This document shows positions 35,917-45,787 of a DNA stretch of 64,000 bases, one piece after another. Within the stretch, counting starts at the first letter, position 1, and each line of letters opens with the position of its first letter. The notes under the pieces were generated by a model. The model worked only from the letters and a program-made list of their open reading frames with translations. It did no database searches and was not told the origin of the DNA. A program made the position numbers and the translations under genes. Origin of the DNA: Pseudomonas sp. LP_7_YM (lineage in GTDB: Bacteria > Pseudomonadota > Gammaproteobacteria > Pseudomonadales > Pseudomonadaceae); contig NZ_SOCT01000009.1 in NCBI RefSeq assembly GCF_004364435.1, positions 1 through 64,000 on the forward strand. The letters run 5' to 3'.

Positions 35917-38228
35917 TGACTCGTCCTGCAAGTTACAACCGCGTATGGGCAGAAGATGCTGCCGCAGACCAAATGGGTGGAGAGTCCGCCACTGCTGACC
36001 AGAGCGTTATCGAGGAAGGATGGGTTGGCAGTGCAACAGCGGAGCCGCCCACTGCGCGGATGCAGAACTACTGGCAGATCAGGGTTGACCTGGGCCTGCA
36101 GGAACTTGAACGCCAAGGGTGCCTGTCGTGGCGTGGCGATGTGGCATACAGGGCAGGCGCCTTTGTCTTTTATGCCAGTAATCTGTTCCAGGCCATTTCC
36201 GCCAACACTGGCATTACACCCCAAGGCGCGGGAGATGTTGGCATTTGGAGCCTGCTTCGTCCGGGGCAATGGCCAACCACAGTGGACCATGTATCCGGGG
36301 TGATGCCGATCCTCAAAGGCGGAACCGGGTCGAATACCGCGCCTGGCGCTCTCAGCAACCTTGGCGCTGCGCCCATCGACTCGCCCAGTCTGGCAGGGAC
36401 ACCAAGGGCACCAACCCAGACGGCCGGCGACAGTTCTACGTTGTTAGCCACTGACGCGTTCGTTCAGACCGCTGTGAACGGGATGGTTAACGTCAACATC
36501 GCTGGCTCGGCCGCCACTACTTTAACTCAAGCTCAGTATGGTATGGCCATCATCTCCCTGACCGGTGCGCTCACTGCGGACAAATCGGTCATTTTCCCGG
36601 CAATATCCGGCCACTGGCAGGTCATCAACACCACCACCGGCGCGTTCACCGTTACCCTCAAAACGGCAAACGGCAATGGAGTAACGGTGACTCGCGGGAC
36701 CACGACGAACATCTTCTGCGATGGCTCAAACATATCGCTGCAACAGACTGACTTCATCAGTCCCGTACTGACTGGCACACCACAGGCCCCGACTGCTGCC
36801 GTGGGGACCAACAGCAATCAAGTCGCGACCATGATGTCGATCCTGCAGGGCATGGCAGCATTTGGCTTGGGCGCCGTCAACGGTCCGCAAGTCACCGATT
36901 TGAACGCGGTGAGTAACGGTGGGATGTATTTCGCAATTTCGACTGCCTTGAATCTGCCCATCTCAGCAAACTCCTCGTTAATCCATATTCCCTATAGCGA
37001 CGGGAGTGCTGCACTCCAGATCTGCTGCGCTTTGTCGCCACCAGTGCGCATTTGCTATCGGACCAAATCCAGCGGGTCTTGGAATGCCTGGAAAGAGTTT
37101 TCAATGCTGGACTCGCCCTCGTTCACTGGCGATCCAAAAGCCCCAACGGCGGCTGTTGGGGATAACGATCTTTCTATTGCGAACACTTCATTTGTTCAGA
37201 GTGCATTGGCCACATTTGGTGTTGGTACGCTCCTGGGCCCGTTGCCGCCCTCCAATGATCTGAATCTGGCGACCAATGGAGGTTTTTACCGGACAACCAG
37301 CGCGACGCTGAATACGCCAGCATCCTCCAATCTTTCGGTTATGACCGCCCCGTACAACAACGGCGGGTGCCTCCAGATCTGCGCGATTTTGGCGGGTGGC
37401 AGCGTAGATACGGTCAGGATTTTCTACAGATCTCAAGCAGGCGGCACCTGGTCGTCGTGGCGAGAGTTTGCAGCCCTTAATTCACCTGCAATGACTGGCA
37501 AGCCCACTGCACCTGACCTCACGCGCTTCGCCGTAGGTGACGCGCTGGTGAATGCGAACACTCTAAAAGCGGCAGGGGTGCAGGCTAACAATTTTCGAAA
37601 CATTGCACTCAGCGGGGCCACTGTCAGTCTTGTGAGCGCAGACGCCGGATCAATCATAGGCATCACGGGCTCTGGCGGTGGTACGCTGATTCTGCCGGCC
37701 GCAAGTTCCGTAACGGCGGGTGCGTTGATTGGGCTGCGCGCAAATAATTCACTCGCTTCAAGCAATATCATCAAGGGGAATGGCTCTGACACCATCGGCG
37801 GCTCCGCGGGGGCTGGTGGCAATACCGCTGTGCTTGCGACCAACGATTCAATCATGTTGGTTTCAGATGGGGTTTCGAAATGGGACGTTGCGGCCGAGGC
37901 GACAGCTGCTTTTATCGCGCAGCAATTCACAGTAGGACAGCAGCTCACTGCTAACGGATTCCAGAAGCTGCCAGGTGGATTGATTATTCAATGGGGCGCC
38001 GCCACTACAAATGCCAGTGGCGTCTTGCTGGTATCCATGCCGATTTCATTCTCCGCACCCCCTAAAAGCATTGTAGGGGCCTTGGCTATTTCAGCAGCAA
38101 GTAACGTCTCCCTCGGATTCAACATTGTGAGCAACGGATCCTTTCGTGCTTACACCACTTCAGGATCTTCTGGCAGCCCGGGCGTAGCAGCCTCGTTAGC
38201 ATTCAACTGGATTGCGATTGGGACATGA
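35916..38228 (+). CDS. Tail fibre protein with tandem modules
   Basis: 770 aa, the receptor-binding fibre. An N-terminal attachment region (to about 150) is followed by four SPxxTGxPxAP-type joints near residues 153, 280, 398 and 521. Between the last three lie two similar modules of about 120 residues, each with DLNxxxNGGxY, LQIC and VRIxYRxxxxGxWxxWxEF. The C-terminal 90 residues (QFTVGQQLTANGFQKLPGG, IIQWGAATTNASG, FNWIAIGT) match the gp53-like tail fibre tip. It is free of frameshifts, so the adhesin is still selected or recently acquired. Confidence 0.82.
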   Translation: MTRPASYNRVWAEDAAADQMGGESATADQSVIEEGWVGSATAEPPTARMQNYWQIRVDLGLQELERQGCLSWRGDVAYRAGAFVFYASNLFQAISANTGITPQGAGDVGIWSLLRPGQWPTTVDHVSGVMPILKGGTGSNTAPGALSNLGAAPIDSPSLAGTPRAPTQTAGDSSTLLATDAFVQTAVNGMVNVNIAGSAATTLTQAQYGMAIISLTGALTADKSVIFPAISGHWQVINTTTGAFTVTLKTANGNGVTVTRGTTTNIFCDGSNISLQQTDFISPVLTGTPQAPTAAVGTNSNQVATMMSILQGMAAFGLGAVNGPQVTDLNAVSNGGMYFAISTALNLPISANSSLIHIPYSDGSAALQICCALSPPVRICYRTKSSGSWNAWKEFSMLDSPSFTGDPKAPTAAVGDNDLSIANTSFVQSALATFGVGTLLGPLPPSNDLNLATNGGFYRTTSATLNTPASSNLSVMTAPYNNGGCLQICAILAGGSVDTVRIFYRSQAGGTWSSWREFAALNSPAMTGKPTAPDLTRFAVGDALVNANTLKAAGVQANNFRNIALSGATVSLVSADAGSIIGITGSGGGTLILPAASSVTAGALIGLRANNSLASSNIIKGNGSDTIGGSAGAGGNTAVLATNDSIMLVSDGVSKWDVAAEATAAFIAQQFTVGQQLTANGFQKLPGGLIIQWGAATTNASGVLLVSMPISFSAPPKSIVGALAISAASNVSLGFNIVSNGSFRAYTTSGSSGSPGVAASLAFNWIAIGT

Positions 38229-38239
38229 GGGGTACGGAC

Positions 38240-38680
38240 ATGATTTTGTATAGCGCGCAGACTGGCCTCTTTTATGATTCTGAAGTTTCAGCATCTCTAC
38301 CTGTTGACGCAGTCGAGGTGACTGATGATGAGCATATGCGACTGCTTGATGGCCAGTCGATGGGCAAGGTGATTTGTCCGGATGTGCGCGGAAGGCCAAT
38401 CTTAATGGACCCTCCACCGCTAACGTACGATGAGCTTGCTACTCTGGCATTGAAGCATCGGGACTATTTACTTGGAGTAGCAGCTGTCCGAATCTCGCCG
38501 CTTCAAGATGCGGCAGATTTTGATGATGCCAGTGAGGAGGAGGGAAAAATGCTGGTGTTGTGGAAAAGATACCGCATAGCGCTAAATAGAATTCACATGC
38601 AATCTGGCTTTCCGGTATCTGTGGAGTGGCCGACGCCCCCTCTGGATATAGATTCGTCGCGAGGGTGGCGTCGATTATAA
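38240..38680 (+). CDS. Tail fibre assembly chaperone
   Basis: 146 aa from the ATG at 38240 (an earlier in-frame ATG at 38225 is possible). N-terminal YSAQTGLFYDSEVSASLP, a central MDPPPLTYDELATLALKHRDYLL and a C-terminal NRIHMQSGFPVSVEWPTPP are the pattern of Mu gpU/lambda Tfa-type chaperones. It follows the fibre by 11 bp and is the last intact gene of the island. Confidence 0.82.
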   Translation: MILYSAQTGLFYDSEVSASLPVDAVEVTDDEHMRLLDGQSMGKVICPDVRGRPILMDPPPLTYDELATLALKHRDYLLGVAAVRISPLQDAADFDDASEEEGKMLVLWKRYRIALNRIHMQSGFPVSVEWPTPPLDIDSSRGWRRL

Positions 38681-38890
38681 ATCTCGCCATTCCTCTATTG
38701 ACGGGAAATCCGGGCGCTGGCCAAACTCTGCTGGTCTACGGTGGAAAAGATGGTGCAGATGGTCTCGGGATCGACACTGTATGAGAGATGATCAGCGGTG
38801 GGCGCTCGGAGTGGAGAATGACACCAAGTCCTATATCAAGGCGGTAGCCGCTGAAGTCGGTGCCTAGCCCGTCAGGTTGACCCCTTTCTC
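38681..38890. other. Right junction of the island
   Basis: 210 bp between the fibre chaperone and the convergent patatin gene. It holds short open frames that read like gene ends: one includes LTGNPGAGQTLLVYGG and stops at about 38783; another from ATG 38781 gives 28 codons ending SYIKAVAAEVGA. These are probably remnants. No lysis cassette or att repeat was found. Confidence 0.35.
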
Positions 38891-39973
38891 TTAAACCAGC
38901 GCCTCAAGCCTTTCGGCCAAACGTCCACCGTCTGCCAGATCGATAAATTCATCGCCCAACCGTCGGCTCTGTTCCATGGCGGTGCGCCAATAACGCTGAC
39001 GCTCCTGATCCTTGCCGAGGAAACGTTTGAAGTCGCTGCGATCCGGCAGCTTGCCCAACGGCAGGGTCGCCAGGTAGTCCCGGGAGGGTGCCAGCAGCAA
39101 GACGTCTTGCAACCGCTCCTGATCGCCGCGTCGCCAAGGCAATGTTTTGTCGAACCAGCCGGGGACGATTTTGTCGGTGAAATGTGGATACAGCACGATA
39201 TCGCTGCCGCTGTAGGGCAGGTCGAGGTGATAGTCCAGCAGTCCACCGTCGCGGAATGTGCCCGGCCCGACGCCCGGAATATCCATTACGCCTTGCATCA
39301 CCATCGGGATCGAGCCGGAGGCCAGCAAGGCCTGACGCAGATTGGCGGTATCGAGGTGCACGCAACGGGATGGAAAATCCGTTAACGTTGAAAGCGGGGG
39401 CGCCAGTCGCGCGTCGTGCATGATCAACCGTTCGAAATGCCGCGATAGTCGTGCCCGCCCCAACAGGTTGTTGGCGATGACCGATCCCAGCCCCAGTCCC
39501 AGGCCGCCTCTGTGGTCCAGTGCCAGTAACCCGTGACTTTTGACGATCATGATATTGAGGCGGTAATGCGGGTTGCTCAGCACGCTGGCATCGCGGCCCT
39601 GCAACAGGTCGTCCAGCATCTTTATGCAGCTCTGGCTGACTTCGGCCATGGTCACGCCCTTGGCGAAACTCTGCTCGTTGTAGAGCTTGCCCAGCAACTC
39701 GATGCCTGCCACTGGATCGGGCAGGCAGACGCTGGCGAAGCGCCAGGCGCCGATGGACGCGCCAATCAACGAGCGCTCGCGTTCGAAGCGCGGCAGCCAT
39801 TCGCCAAATAGCGCCAGGTCCAGGCCTTGAATGCCCAGGGCCTTGGGCCCGCCTGCGGCGCCGGGAATAATGCCGACATCTGCCGGGGCCAAGCCGTGAT
39901 CGCGAATACGTGCCAGTGCACGCTTGCCGGCCTTGATCGTCAGCATGGAGGTCTTGATCTGAATGACGCTCAT
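38891..39973 (-). CDS. Patatin-like phospholipase
   Basis: 360 aa from the ATG at 39973, which follows GGAG; a longer form starting upstream is less likely. The nucleophile elbow is IGASIGAWR (GxSxG, about residues 71-79), an oxyanion loop is GAAGGPKALG (about 38-47), and the catalytic Asp is in RDGGLLDYH (about 243-251). It hydrolyses phospholipids or related esters; no signal peptide is seen, so it is probably cytoplasmic. It is outside the tail island, convergent with it, and looks like a conserved chromosomal gene. Confidence 0.82.
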   Translation of the reverse strand: MSVIQIKTSMLTIKAGKRALARIRDHGLAPADVGIIPGAAGGPKALGIQGLDLALFGEWLPRFERERSLIGASIGAWRFASVCLPDPVAGIELLGKLYNEQSFAKGVTMAEVSQSCIKMLDDLLQGRDASVLSNPHYRLNIMIVKSHGLLALDHRGGLGLGLGSVIANNLLGRARLSRHFERLIMHDARLAPPLSTLTDFPSRCVHLDTANLRQALLASGSIPMVMQGVMDIPGVGPGTFRDGGLLDYHLDLPYSGSDIVLYPHFTDKIVPGWFDKTLPWRRGDQERLQDVLLLAPSRDYLATLPLGKLPDRSDFKRFLGKDQERQRYWRTAMEQSRRLGDEFIDLADGGRLAERLEALV

Positions 39974-40069
39974 GGAGGCTCCGGGATTGAACAGGGGCAA
40001 ATTATATCCGCTGGCGAGCAATCAGAAAGCGGGTGCCCTGCCAATCATGATGGCATGTGGCCTGAGCAT

Positions 40070-40085
40070 TTCAGTTTCAATTAAG
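40070..40085 (+). promoter_or_regulatory. Imperfect BqsR-type tandem box upstream of the PepSY genes
   Basis: TTCAG-N6-TTAAG, 54 bp before the first PepSY start. The published P. aeruginosa BqsR site is TTAAG-N6-TTAAG; this has one mismatch and exact spacing. The genes it precedes have the bqs/car layout. Inference from one motif. Confidence 0.45.
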
Positions 40086-40138
40086 TTGGGCTGGGTATCG
40101 TTGTTTGCGTCCACAAGACACCACAACGGAGATTCACC

Positions 40139-40447
40139 ATGAAAACCTTGACTGCCCTTATTGCTGCATCCGCCTTCGCCGTCACCGCCGGTTACGTACA
40201 CGCCAAGGATCTGGGCCCGGATGAAGCGCTCCGGCTGCGAGATGCAGGTACTATCCAGTCTTTCGAAAGACTCAACACGACGGCCTTGGCAAAACACCCG
40301 GGTTCGACCATCACCGAGACCGAGCTGGAACAGGAATATGGCAAATACGTTTATCAGGTCGAACTGCGCGATGCCAAAGGCGTCGAGTGGGACGTCGAAC
40401 TCGATGCCACCCAAGGCCAGATACTCAAAGATCATCAGGACACCTGA
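40139..40447 (+). CDS. PepSY-domain periplasmic protein 1
   Basis: 102 aa. Signal peptide with cleavage after about residue 22 (AGYVHA), then a single PepSY fold (LGPDEALRLRDAGTI, ELEQEYGKYVYQVELRD, ELDATQGQILKD). Small PepSY proteins before response regulators occur with BqsRS/CarRS in P. aeruginosa, where they are thought to act in the periplasm in cation sensing or protection. It overlaps the next gene by one base (TGATG). Confidence 0.82.
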   Translation: MKTLTALIAASAFAVTAGYVHAKDLGPDEALRLRDAGTIQSFERLNTTALAKHPGSTITETELEQEYGKYVYQVELRDAKGVEWDVELDATQGQILKDHQDT

Positions 40448-40776
40448 TGATTGCCAGTAAGCGTCTCGCCGAACGTTTCGTTTACTGCCTGCTCGGGACT
40501 TGCGCCGTCATGGCCTGCGCTGCGTCTTGGGCGCGAGACCTGAACCAGGATGAGGCACTCAGGCTCCGGCAGCAGGGTGTGATCCTGCCGCTGGAGCAAT
40601 TCATCGAACAGGCATTGGGACGTTACCCCGGCTCCAGGCTCCTGGAAGCGGAGCTGGAGGAAAAACACGATGTGCTGGTCTATGAGATCGAGTTGCTGAC
40701 CTCGGATCACGTGGTGCGTGAGTTGAAGTTCGATGCCCGCAACAGCCATCTGCTCGAAGACAAGGAAGATGATTGA
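40447..40776 (+). CDS. PepSY-domain periplasmic protein 2
   Basis: 109 aa, paralogous to the preceding protein ([52 protein letters not shown]). A signal peptide is expected to end near residue 29 (SWA). The tandem duplication and the overlap of its stop with the response regulator start (TGATG) tie both to the two-component system. Confidence 0.82.
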   Translation: MIASKRLAERFVYCLLGTCAVMACAASWARDLNQDEALRLRQQGVILPLEQFIEQALGRYPGSRLLEAELEEKHDVLVYEIELLTSDHVVRELKFDARNSHLLEDKEDD

Positions 40777-41444
40777 TGCGTCTGTTACTGGTTGAAGACA
40801 ACGTCCCTCTGGCGGATGAGCTGGTCGGCACGCTTAACCGCCAGGGCTATGCCGTGGACTGGCTGGCGGACGGGCGTGACGCGATTCATCAAGGGGCGAG
40901 CGAGCCATACGATCTGATCGTGCTCGACCTGGGGCTGCCCGGTCTTCCAGGGCTTGAGGTTCTGCAGAAGTGGCGCGCTGGCGGCCTGTCGACGCCGGTG
41001 CTGGTTCTGACGGCTCGCGGCTCCTGGGCTGAGCGGATCGAGGGGCTCAAGGCCGGGGCGGATGATTACCTGACCAAGCCCTTTCACCCCGAAGAACTGC
41101 AACTGCGCATTCAGGGCCTGCTGCGTCGGGCTCGCGGACTGGCCAATCAGCCGAAGCTCGAAGCGGCGGGCTTGCATCTGGATGAGGGCCGTCAATGCGT
41201 GAGTCGTGACGGTGAAGACATCCCGCTCACTGCGGCCGAATTTCGTCTGCTGCGCTATTTCATGCTGCACCCCGAACAGATCCTCTCCAAGAGCCATCTG
41301 GCCGAACATCTGTACGACGGTGAAAACGAGCGTGGCTCCAATGTGATCGAGGTGCACGTCAATCATCTGCGTCGCAAGCTGGGGCGCACTGTCGTCCAGA
41401 CACGCCGCGGTCAGGGCTACCGATTCGGCGGGAGCGGCGGGTGA
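40776..41444 (+). CDS. OmpR/PhoP-family response regulator (BqsR/CarR-like)
   Basis: 222 aa from the ATG at 40776. Receiver domain 1-115: acidic pair in LVEDN, phospho-acceptor Asp in [10 protein letters not shown] (about 51), LVLTARG and KPF with the conserved Lys. The C-terminal winged helix (about 125-220) has [30 protein letters not shown] and ends [14 protein letters not shown]. Gene order (two PepSY, regulator, kinase) matches PA2659-PA2656 in P. aeruginosa, the BqsRS/CarRS system responding to Fe(II) or calcium. Orthology is inferred from context. Confidence 0.85.
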   Translation: MRLLLVEDNVPLADELVGTLNRQGYAVDWLADGRDAIHQGASEPYDLIVLDLGLPGLPGLEVLQKWRAGGLSTPVLVLTARGSWAERIEGLKAGADDYLTKPFHPEELQLRIQGLLRRARGLANQPKLEAAGLHLDEGRQCVSRDGEDIPLTAAEFRLLRYFMLHPEQILSKSHLAEHLYDGENERGSNVIEVHVNHLRRKLGRTVVQTRRGQGYRFGGSGG

Positions 41445-42778
41445 GGTCGATTCAGCGGCGTTTGAGCCTTGGTCTGATCAGCGTTCTGCTGATTATCGGG
41501 CTGGTGCTGGCACAGATCAGTCTGTGGCTGTTCGAAGTCGGCCTGCAGCGCTATCTGGAATCGGGGTTGCGCAACGATGCCGAATTGCTGCTGGTGGCCA
41601 TCGTCCGCGGCCCCAACGGCCTGCAACTGGACGAGCATCGATTGTCTCCAGGCTATCTGCGTCCGTATTCTGGCCATTACTTCCGGATTGACTTCGACGG
41701 CGGGCACTGGCGTTCGCGATCGTTATGGGACCTTGAATTGCCACAGCCCGAAGAAACCGGTCTGCACGCCGACCTTGAGCTGGAAAAGAGCAATCAGTCG
41801 CTACTGCTCCTGCATTCCGAATACCGCAAGTTCGGGCAGCAAATCTCTATCACGGTCGCTCGGGATTACACCCCGGTGCAGGCCAGTTTCGCCCTTGTGC
41901 AGCGCATCGGCCTTGGTCTGGGGCTGGCCGGTCTGATTCTGATTCTAGTGCTGCAACGGATAACCGTTCGCCGGGCGCTGCGCCCACTGGACAGGGCGCG
42001 CGAGCAGATATTCCAGTTGCAACAGGGTCAACGCTCGCAGCTCGATGAACAGGTGCCGCTGGAACTTGAGCCGCTGGTCGCTCAGATCAACCATCTGCTG
42101 GCTCACACCGAAAACAGCCTCAAGCGTTCGCGCAATGCACTGGGCAATCTGGGCCATGCCCTGAAGACCCCACTGGCCGTATTGCTGAGCCTCGCCGAAG
42201 GACAGACGCTCGACCAGCACCCGCAACTGCGAGCCACATTACGCGAGCAACTGCAGCAGATTCAGCAGCGTCTGGAGCGTGAACTCAACCGCGCGCGTTT
42301 ATCGGGCGATGCTTTGCCGGGGGCACGTTTGGACTGTGATGCGGAGCTACCGGGGCTGTTTTCCACGTTGCGGATGATTCACGGCGAACATCTGCAATTG
42401 AGTAACCGTGCTGCTCCGGGACTGATCCTGCCCTGGGACAGGGAAGACCTTCTGGAGTTGCTGGGCAATTTGCTGGACAACGCCTGCAAATGGGCTGACA
42501 GCCTGGTGTGCCTGTCTGTCACCCAGCCGCCTGGTGGTTACTGCCTGCTGATTGAAGATGACGGTCCCGGAATCCCCGAGGGGCAGCGCGCTGAAGTGCT
42601 CGGGCGCGGCAGCCGCCTTGACGAGCAGGTCACCGGGCACGGGCTGGGCCTTGGCATCGTCAAGGATATCGTCGCAGCTTGGGGCGGAAAGATTCAGTTG
42701 CTGGACAGTGCACTGGGCGGTTTGCAGGTGCGTATCGACTTGCCTGACCGGCAGGCTGTGCAGCAAGGGGTCCAGTAG
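41441..42778 (+). CDS. Sensor histidine kinase (BqsS/CarS-like)
   Basis: 445 aa starting at GTG 41441, overlapping the regulator stop. Two membrane helices (about 9-32 and 157-172) bound a periplasmic sensor of about 125 residues. The HAMP-like linker is followed by the phospho-His box [13 protein letters not shown] (about 232-244), the N box [14 protein letters not shown]1 [11 protein letters not shown] and G2 [13 protein letters not shown]. The RExxE iron motif reported for P. aeruginosa BqsS is not seen in the sensor, which has acidic clusters ([15 protein letters not shown]) instead, so the ligand may differ. Confidence 0.87.
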   Translation: MRSIQRRLSLGLISVLLIIGLVLAQISLWLFEVGLQRYLESGLRNDAELLLVAIVRGPNGLQLDEHRLSPGYLRPYSGHYFRIDFDGGHWRSRSLWDLELPQPEETGLHADLELEKSNQSLLLLHSEYRKFGQQISITVARDYTPVQASFALVQRIGLGLGLAGLILILVLQRITVRRALRPLDRAREQIFQLQQGQRSQLDEQVPLELEPLVAQINHLLAHTENSLKRSRNALGNLGHALKTPLAVLLSLAEGQTLDQHPQLRATLREQLQQIQQRLERELNRARLSGDALPGARLDCDAELPGLFSTLRMIHGEHLQLSNRAAPGLILPWDREDLLELLGNLLDNACKWADSLVCLSVTQPPGGYCLLIEDDGPGIPEGQRAEVLGRGSRLDEQVTGHGLGLGIVKDIVAAWGGKIQLLDSALGGLQVRIDLPDRQAVQQGVQ

Positions 42779-42881
42779 CCGGTAGAAAAATCTTGGTGAC
42801 CTCAACTTTTGTCGACGCGCGCCGTTAACCGAAAAGGAGCCCTACGGCGTAACGCACACAATAAAAAAGGTCACGATACCT

Positions 42882-44561
42882 ATGCGGCTAAATCTGAAAG
42901 CCAAAGTCCTCGCTCTGGCGGTGCTTCCGGTGCTGTTGTTCGCGCTGATCATCAGCGTCAGTACCGTCTTTATGTTGCGCCAGCAGGCCAACCGAGAGGT
43001 CGAAGAAACCCGTCAGCACTTGCTGGCTGAAGCCAAAGCGACATTGCAAAGTTACGTTGCGGTGGCGCTTGGCACCATCAAGCCGCTCTATGACGCCTCG
43101 GCCCCGGGGGACATGGAGGCTCGCGCGCAAGTCATCAAATTGCTCTCCCAGGTCAAATACGCCAAAGACGGTTACTTCTTCGGCTACGATTCTCAGGCCG
43201 TGCGCCTGTTCAAGGGTGACAGCCCGGATGGCATAGGCAAGAGCTTTAAGGATGCTCGCGATCCCAATGGGGTTTACGTCAACAGTGGGCTGGTCGACGT
43301 CGCGAAATCAGGCACCCACTTCCTCGAATATTCGTCGCCGCTGCCGGGGACCAGTGAGCTGGTGCCCAAACTGGGCTACACCGAATACCTGCCCAAATGG
43401 GACATGGCCTTCGGCTCCTCGGTGAACATCGACAACATCGATGCCACGGTTGCCGAAGTCCGTCAGGGCGTTATTGATCGCATGGAAGAGATGCTGATTA
43501 CGATTATTGGTATGGCTGCGGCAGTGCTGGTGATCATTGCCGTGATCGGCGTGTGGATCGCCGGCAGTATCCTGCGTCCACTGCGTTTGATGAAAGCCAA
43601 CCTGGACGACATTGCTGCAGGTGAGGGCGACCTGACCCGGCGTTTGGTGGTGACCTCCCAGGACGAACTTGGCGACCTGGCGAGCTCGTTCAACCGCTTC
43701 GTCGACAAGATCCATGGACTGGTCAGGCAGATTGCGGAGATGACCTCACAGCTGACGGGTCTCGTTGGTGAAGTCACGGACCAGGCGCAGCGCTCCGAGC
43801 ACGCGATGGAGCGTCAGCGTCACGAGACCGATCAGGTGGCGACGGCGATCAATCAAATGTCGGCAGCCGCGCAGGAGGTCGCCAAGAGTGCCCAAGGCGC
43901 CTCGGTGGCTGCGCAGCAGACCGATCAAGAAGGGCAGGCCGCCAAGCGCGTGGTCGATGGCAGCATTCAGCAGATCCATGCGCTGGTCAATGACATCCGC
44001 CATAGCGGTACGTCGCTGGACAGCCTGCAGAAAGACGTGACCTCGATCGTCGGCGTACTGGGGGTCATTCGCTCCATCGCCGATCAGACAAATCTGCTGG
44101 CCCTCAACGCGGCCATCGAAGCCGCGCGGGCGGGGGAAGCGGGACGTGGCTTTGCTGTCGTGGCCGATGAAGTTCGCGCGCTTGCCAGCCGTACGCAGCA
44201 GAGCACCCAGGAAATCCAGGGCATGATCGACCGCCTGCAACAGGGCACACAGGGGGCGGTGGCGGCAATGCGTCGTTCCAGCGAGGCCGGCGACGGTACT
44301 TCGGCGCGCGCCAACGAAGCGGGTGCGTCGCTGGACACCATCGGTCAATTGATCGGCACCATCAACTCGATGAACGCGCAGATCGCCAGTGCCGCAGAAG
44401 AGCAGACGGCCGTGGCCGAAGAGATCAATCGCAGCGTGCATCAGATCGCTGTGGCGGTGGAAAGCGTTGCCGACGAAACCCGCCACAGCGCCAACACCTC
44501 GCGCAGCCTGACCGGACTCAATCAACGTCTTGGTCAACTGGTGGGGCAGTTCCGCATTTGA
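42882..44561 (+). CDS. Methyl-accepting chemotaxis protein, single Cache sensor
   Basis: 559 aa. Membrane helices at about 10-31 and 205-228 flank a periplasmic sCache_2 domain ([35 protein letters not shown], with [13 protein letters not shown]). Members bind small carboxylates such as acetate, propionate or pyruvate (for example P. putida McpP), but the ligand here is not proven. HAMP follows, then a long coiled coil with the signalling hairpin tip [21 protein letters not shown] and [12 protein letters not shown]. No CheR-binding pentapeptide at the C-terminus (ends GQFRI). Transcribed alone. Confidence 0.9.
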   Translation: MRLNLKAKVLALAVLPVLLFALIISVSTVFMLRQQANREVEETRQHLLAEAKATLQSYVAVALGTIKPLYDASAPGDMEARAQVIKLLSQVKYAKDGYFFGYDSQAVRLFKGDSPDGIGKSFKDARDPNGVYVNSGLVDVAKSGTHFLEYSSPLPGTSELVPKLGYTEYLPKWDMAFGSSVNIDNIDATVAEVRQGVIDRMEEMLITIIGMAAAVLVIIAVIGVWIAGSILRPLRLMKANLDDIAAGEGDLTRRLVVTSQDELGDLASSFNRFVDKIHGLVRQIAEMTSQLTGLVGEVTDQAQRSEHAMERQRHETDQVATAINQMSAAAQEVAKSAQGASVAAQQTDQEGQAAKRVVDGSIQQIHALVNDIRHSGTSLDSLQKDVTSIVGVLGVIRSIADQTNLLALNAAIEAARAGEAGRGFAVVADEVRALASRTQQSTQEIQGMIDRLQQGTQGAVAAMRRSSEAGDGTSARANEAGASLDTIGQLIGTINSMNAQIASAAEEQTAVAEEINRSVHQIAVAVESVADETRHSANTSRSLTGLNQRLGQLVGQFRI

Positions 44562-44722
44562 CGAGGCTTGGCATTGCCTCCATGGCGGGTCGCAATGGCC
44601 TGCCGTGATCTTTCTTTTTCGGCTCCAGGCATGTTTCGCCAGCGTTACAGGCACTCCTGTAATGATTGGCTGACTAATCATCAGGCCATGCGCTCAGCGT
44701 GGCTCAATGAGATGGAAGAAAC

Positions 44723-45787
44723 ATGAACGAAACATCGCTACAAAACAAAACCCTGATGCTGCTGCTCGTGCTGGTGACCCTCGCATTCATCTGGATTCTG
44801 TTGCCGTTCTACGGCGCGGTGTTCTGGGCCGTAGTGCTTGGCATCATCTTCGCGCCGCTGCAACGTCGACTGCTGGCGCGCCTGGGCTGGCAGCGTAATC
44901 TGGCTTCACTGTGCACACTGGCGATTTGTCTGCTGATCGCGATCCTGCCGGTGATCATCATCAGCATGTTGATGGTTCAGGAAGGCGCGGCGCTTTATAA
45001 GAACGTGGAAAGCGGCCAACTGGATATTCCCAAATACCTGGCCGAGTTCAAAGCCCTGCTGCCGAACGCTACGCAACACTGGCTGGACCATCTGGGCATG
45101 GGCGACTTCAACGGCCTGCAGGACAAGATTTCCAAGGCGGCGATGCAAGGCAGCCAATACCTGGCGACGCAGGCATTCAGCTTCGGTCAGGGCACCTTCG
45201 ATTTTGTGGTGAGCTTCTTCATCATGTTGTACCTGCTGTTCTTCTTCCTGCGTGACGGTCAGGACCTGACCCGTCGGATCCGTATCGCCGTACCATTGGC
45301 CGAACCGCAGAAGCGCCGCCTGCAACTGAAGTTCACGCGTGTGGTTCGGGCCACGGTCAAGGGCAACGTGGTGGTGGCGATCACGCAGGGTGCACTGGGT
45401 GGGTTCATTTTCTGGGCGCTGGATATTCCGAGTGCACTGCTTTGGGCGGTGGCCATGGCCTTTCTGTCGCTGTTGCCGGCAGTGGGGGCAGGGATCGTAT
45501 GGGGACCGGTAGCGGTTTACTTCCTGCTCAGCGGCATGATCTGGCAGGGCGTGGTGCTGGGGCTGTTCGGAGTGTTCGTGATTGGTCTGGTGGATAACGT
45601 CCTGCGCCCGATTCTGGTAGGGAAGGACACGCGGATGCCGGATTATCTGATTCTGATTTCCACATTGGGTGGGATGGCGGTATTCGGGCTGAACGGGTTT
45701 GTGATCGGGCCGATGATCGCGGCGCTGTTCATGTCGACGTGGGGATTGTTTACCAGTGCCAAGAAGACAGTGAGATTGCCGGGGTGA
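44723..45787 (+). CDS. AI-2E transporter (PerM/YdiK) family membrane protein
   Basis: 354 aa with about seven or eight predicted membrane segments and a central soluble region (about 85-145). GNVVVAITQGALGGFIFWALDIPSALLWA (GALGGFIFWALDIP) and the C-terminal NVLRPILVGKDTRMPDYLILISTLGG (DNVLRPILVGKDTRMP) are the signature of the family. The family includes proteins linked to AI-2 export and Na+/H+ exchange; function here is not known. Confidence 0.85.
   Translation: MNETSLQNKTLMLLLVLVTLAFIWILLPFYGAVFWAVVLGIIFAPLQRRLLARLGWQRNLASLCTLAICLLIAILPVIIISMLMVQEGAALYKNVESGQLDIPKYLAEFKALLPNATQHWLDHLGMGDFNGLQDKISKAAMQGSQYLATQAFSFGQGTFDFVVSFFIMLYLLFFFLRDGQDLTRRIRIAVPLAEPQKRRLQLKFTRVVRATVKGNVVVAITQGALGGFIFWALDIPSALLWAVAMAFLSLLPAVGAGIVWGPVAVYFLLSGMIWQGVVLGLFGVFVIGLVDNVLRPILVGKDTRMPDYLILISTLGGMAVFGLNGFVIGPMIAALFMSTWGLFTSAKKTVRLPG

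Noticed and set aside
38686-38783. Walker-A-like LTGNPGAGQTLL suggesting a Zot-type ATPase
   Set aside because: The lysine is Gln, the frame stops within 15 residues and no further domain follows; likely chance or a remnant.
22387-38890. Mu-like R-type tailocin identity
   Set aside because: Sheath and tube belong to DUF3383/DUF3277 and the location is queD/patatin rather than trpE-trpG; no Mu-type regulators are present.
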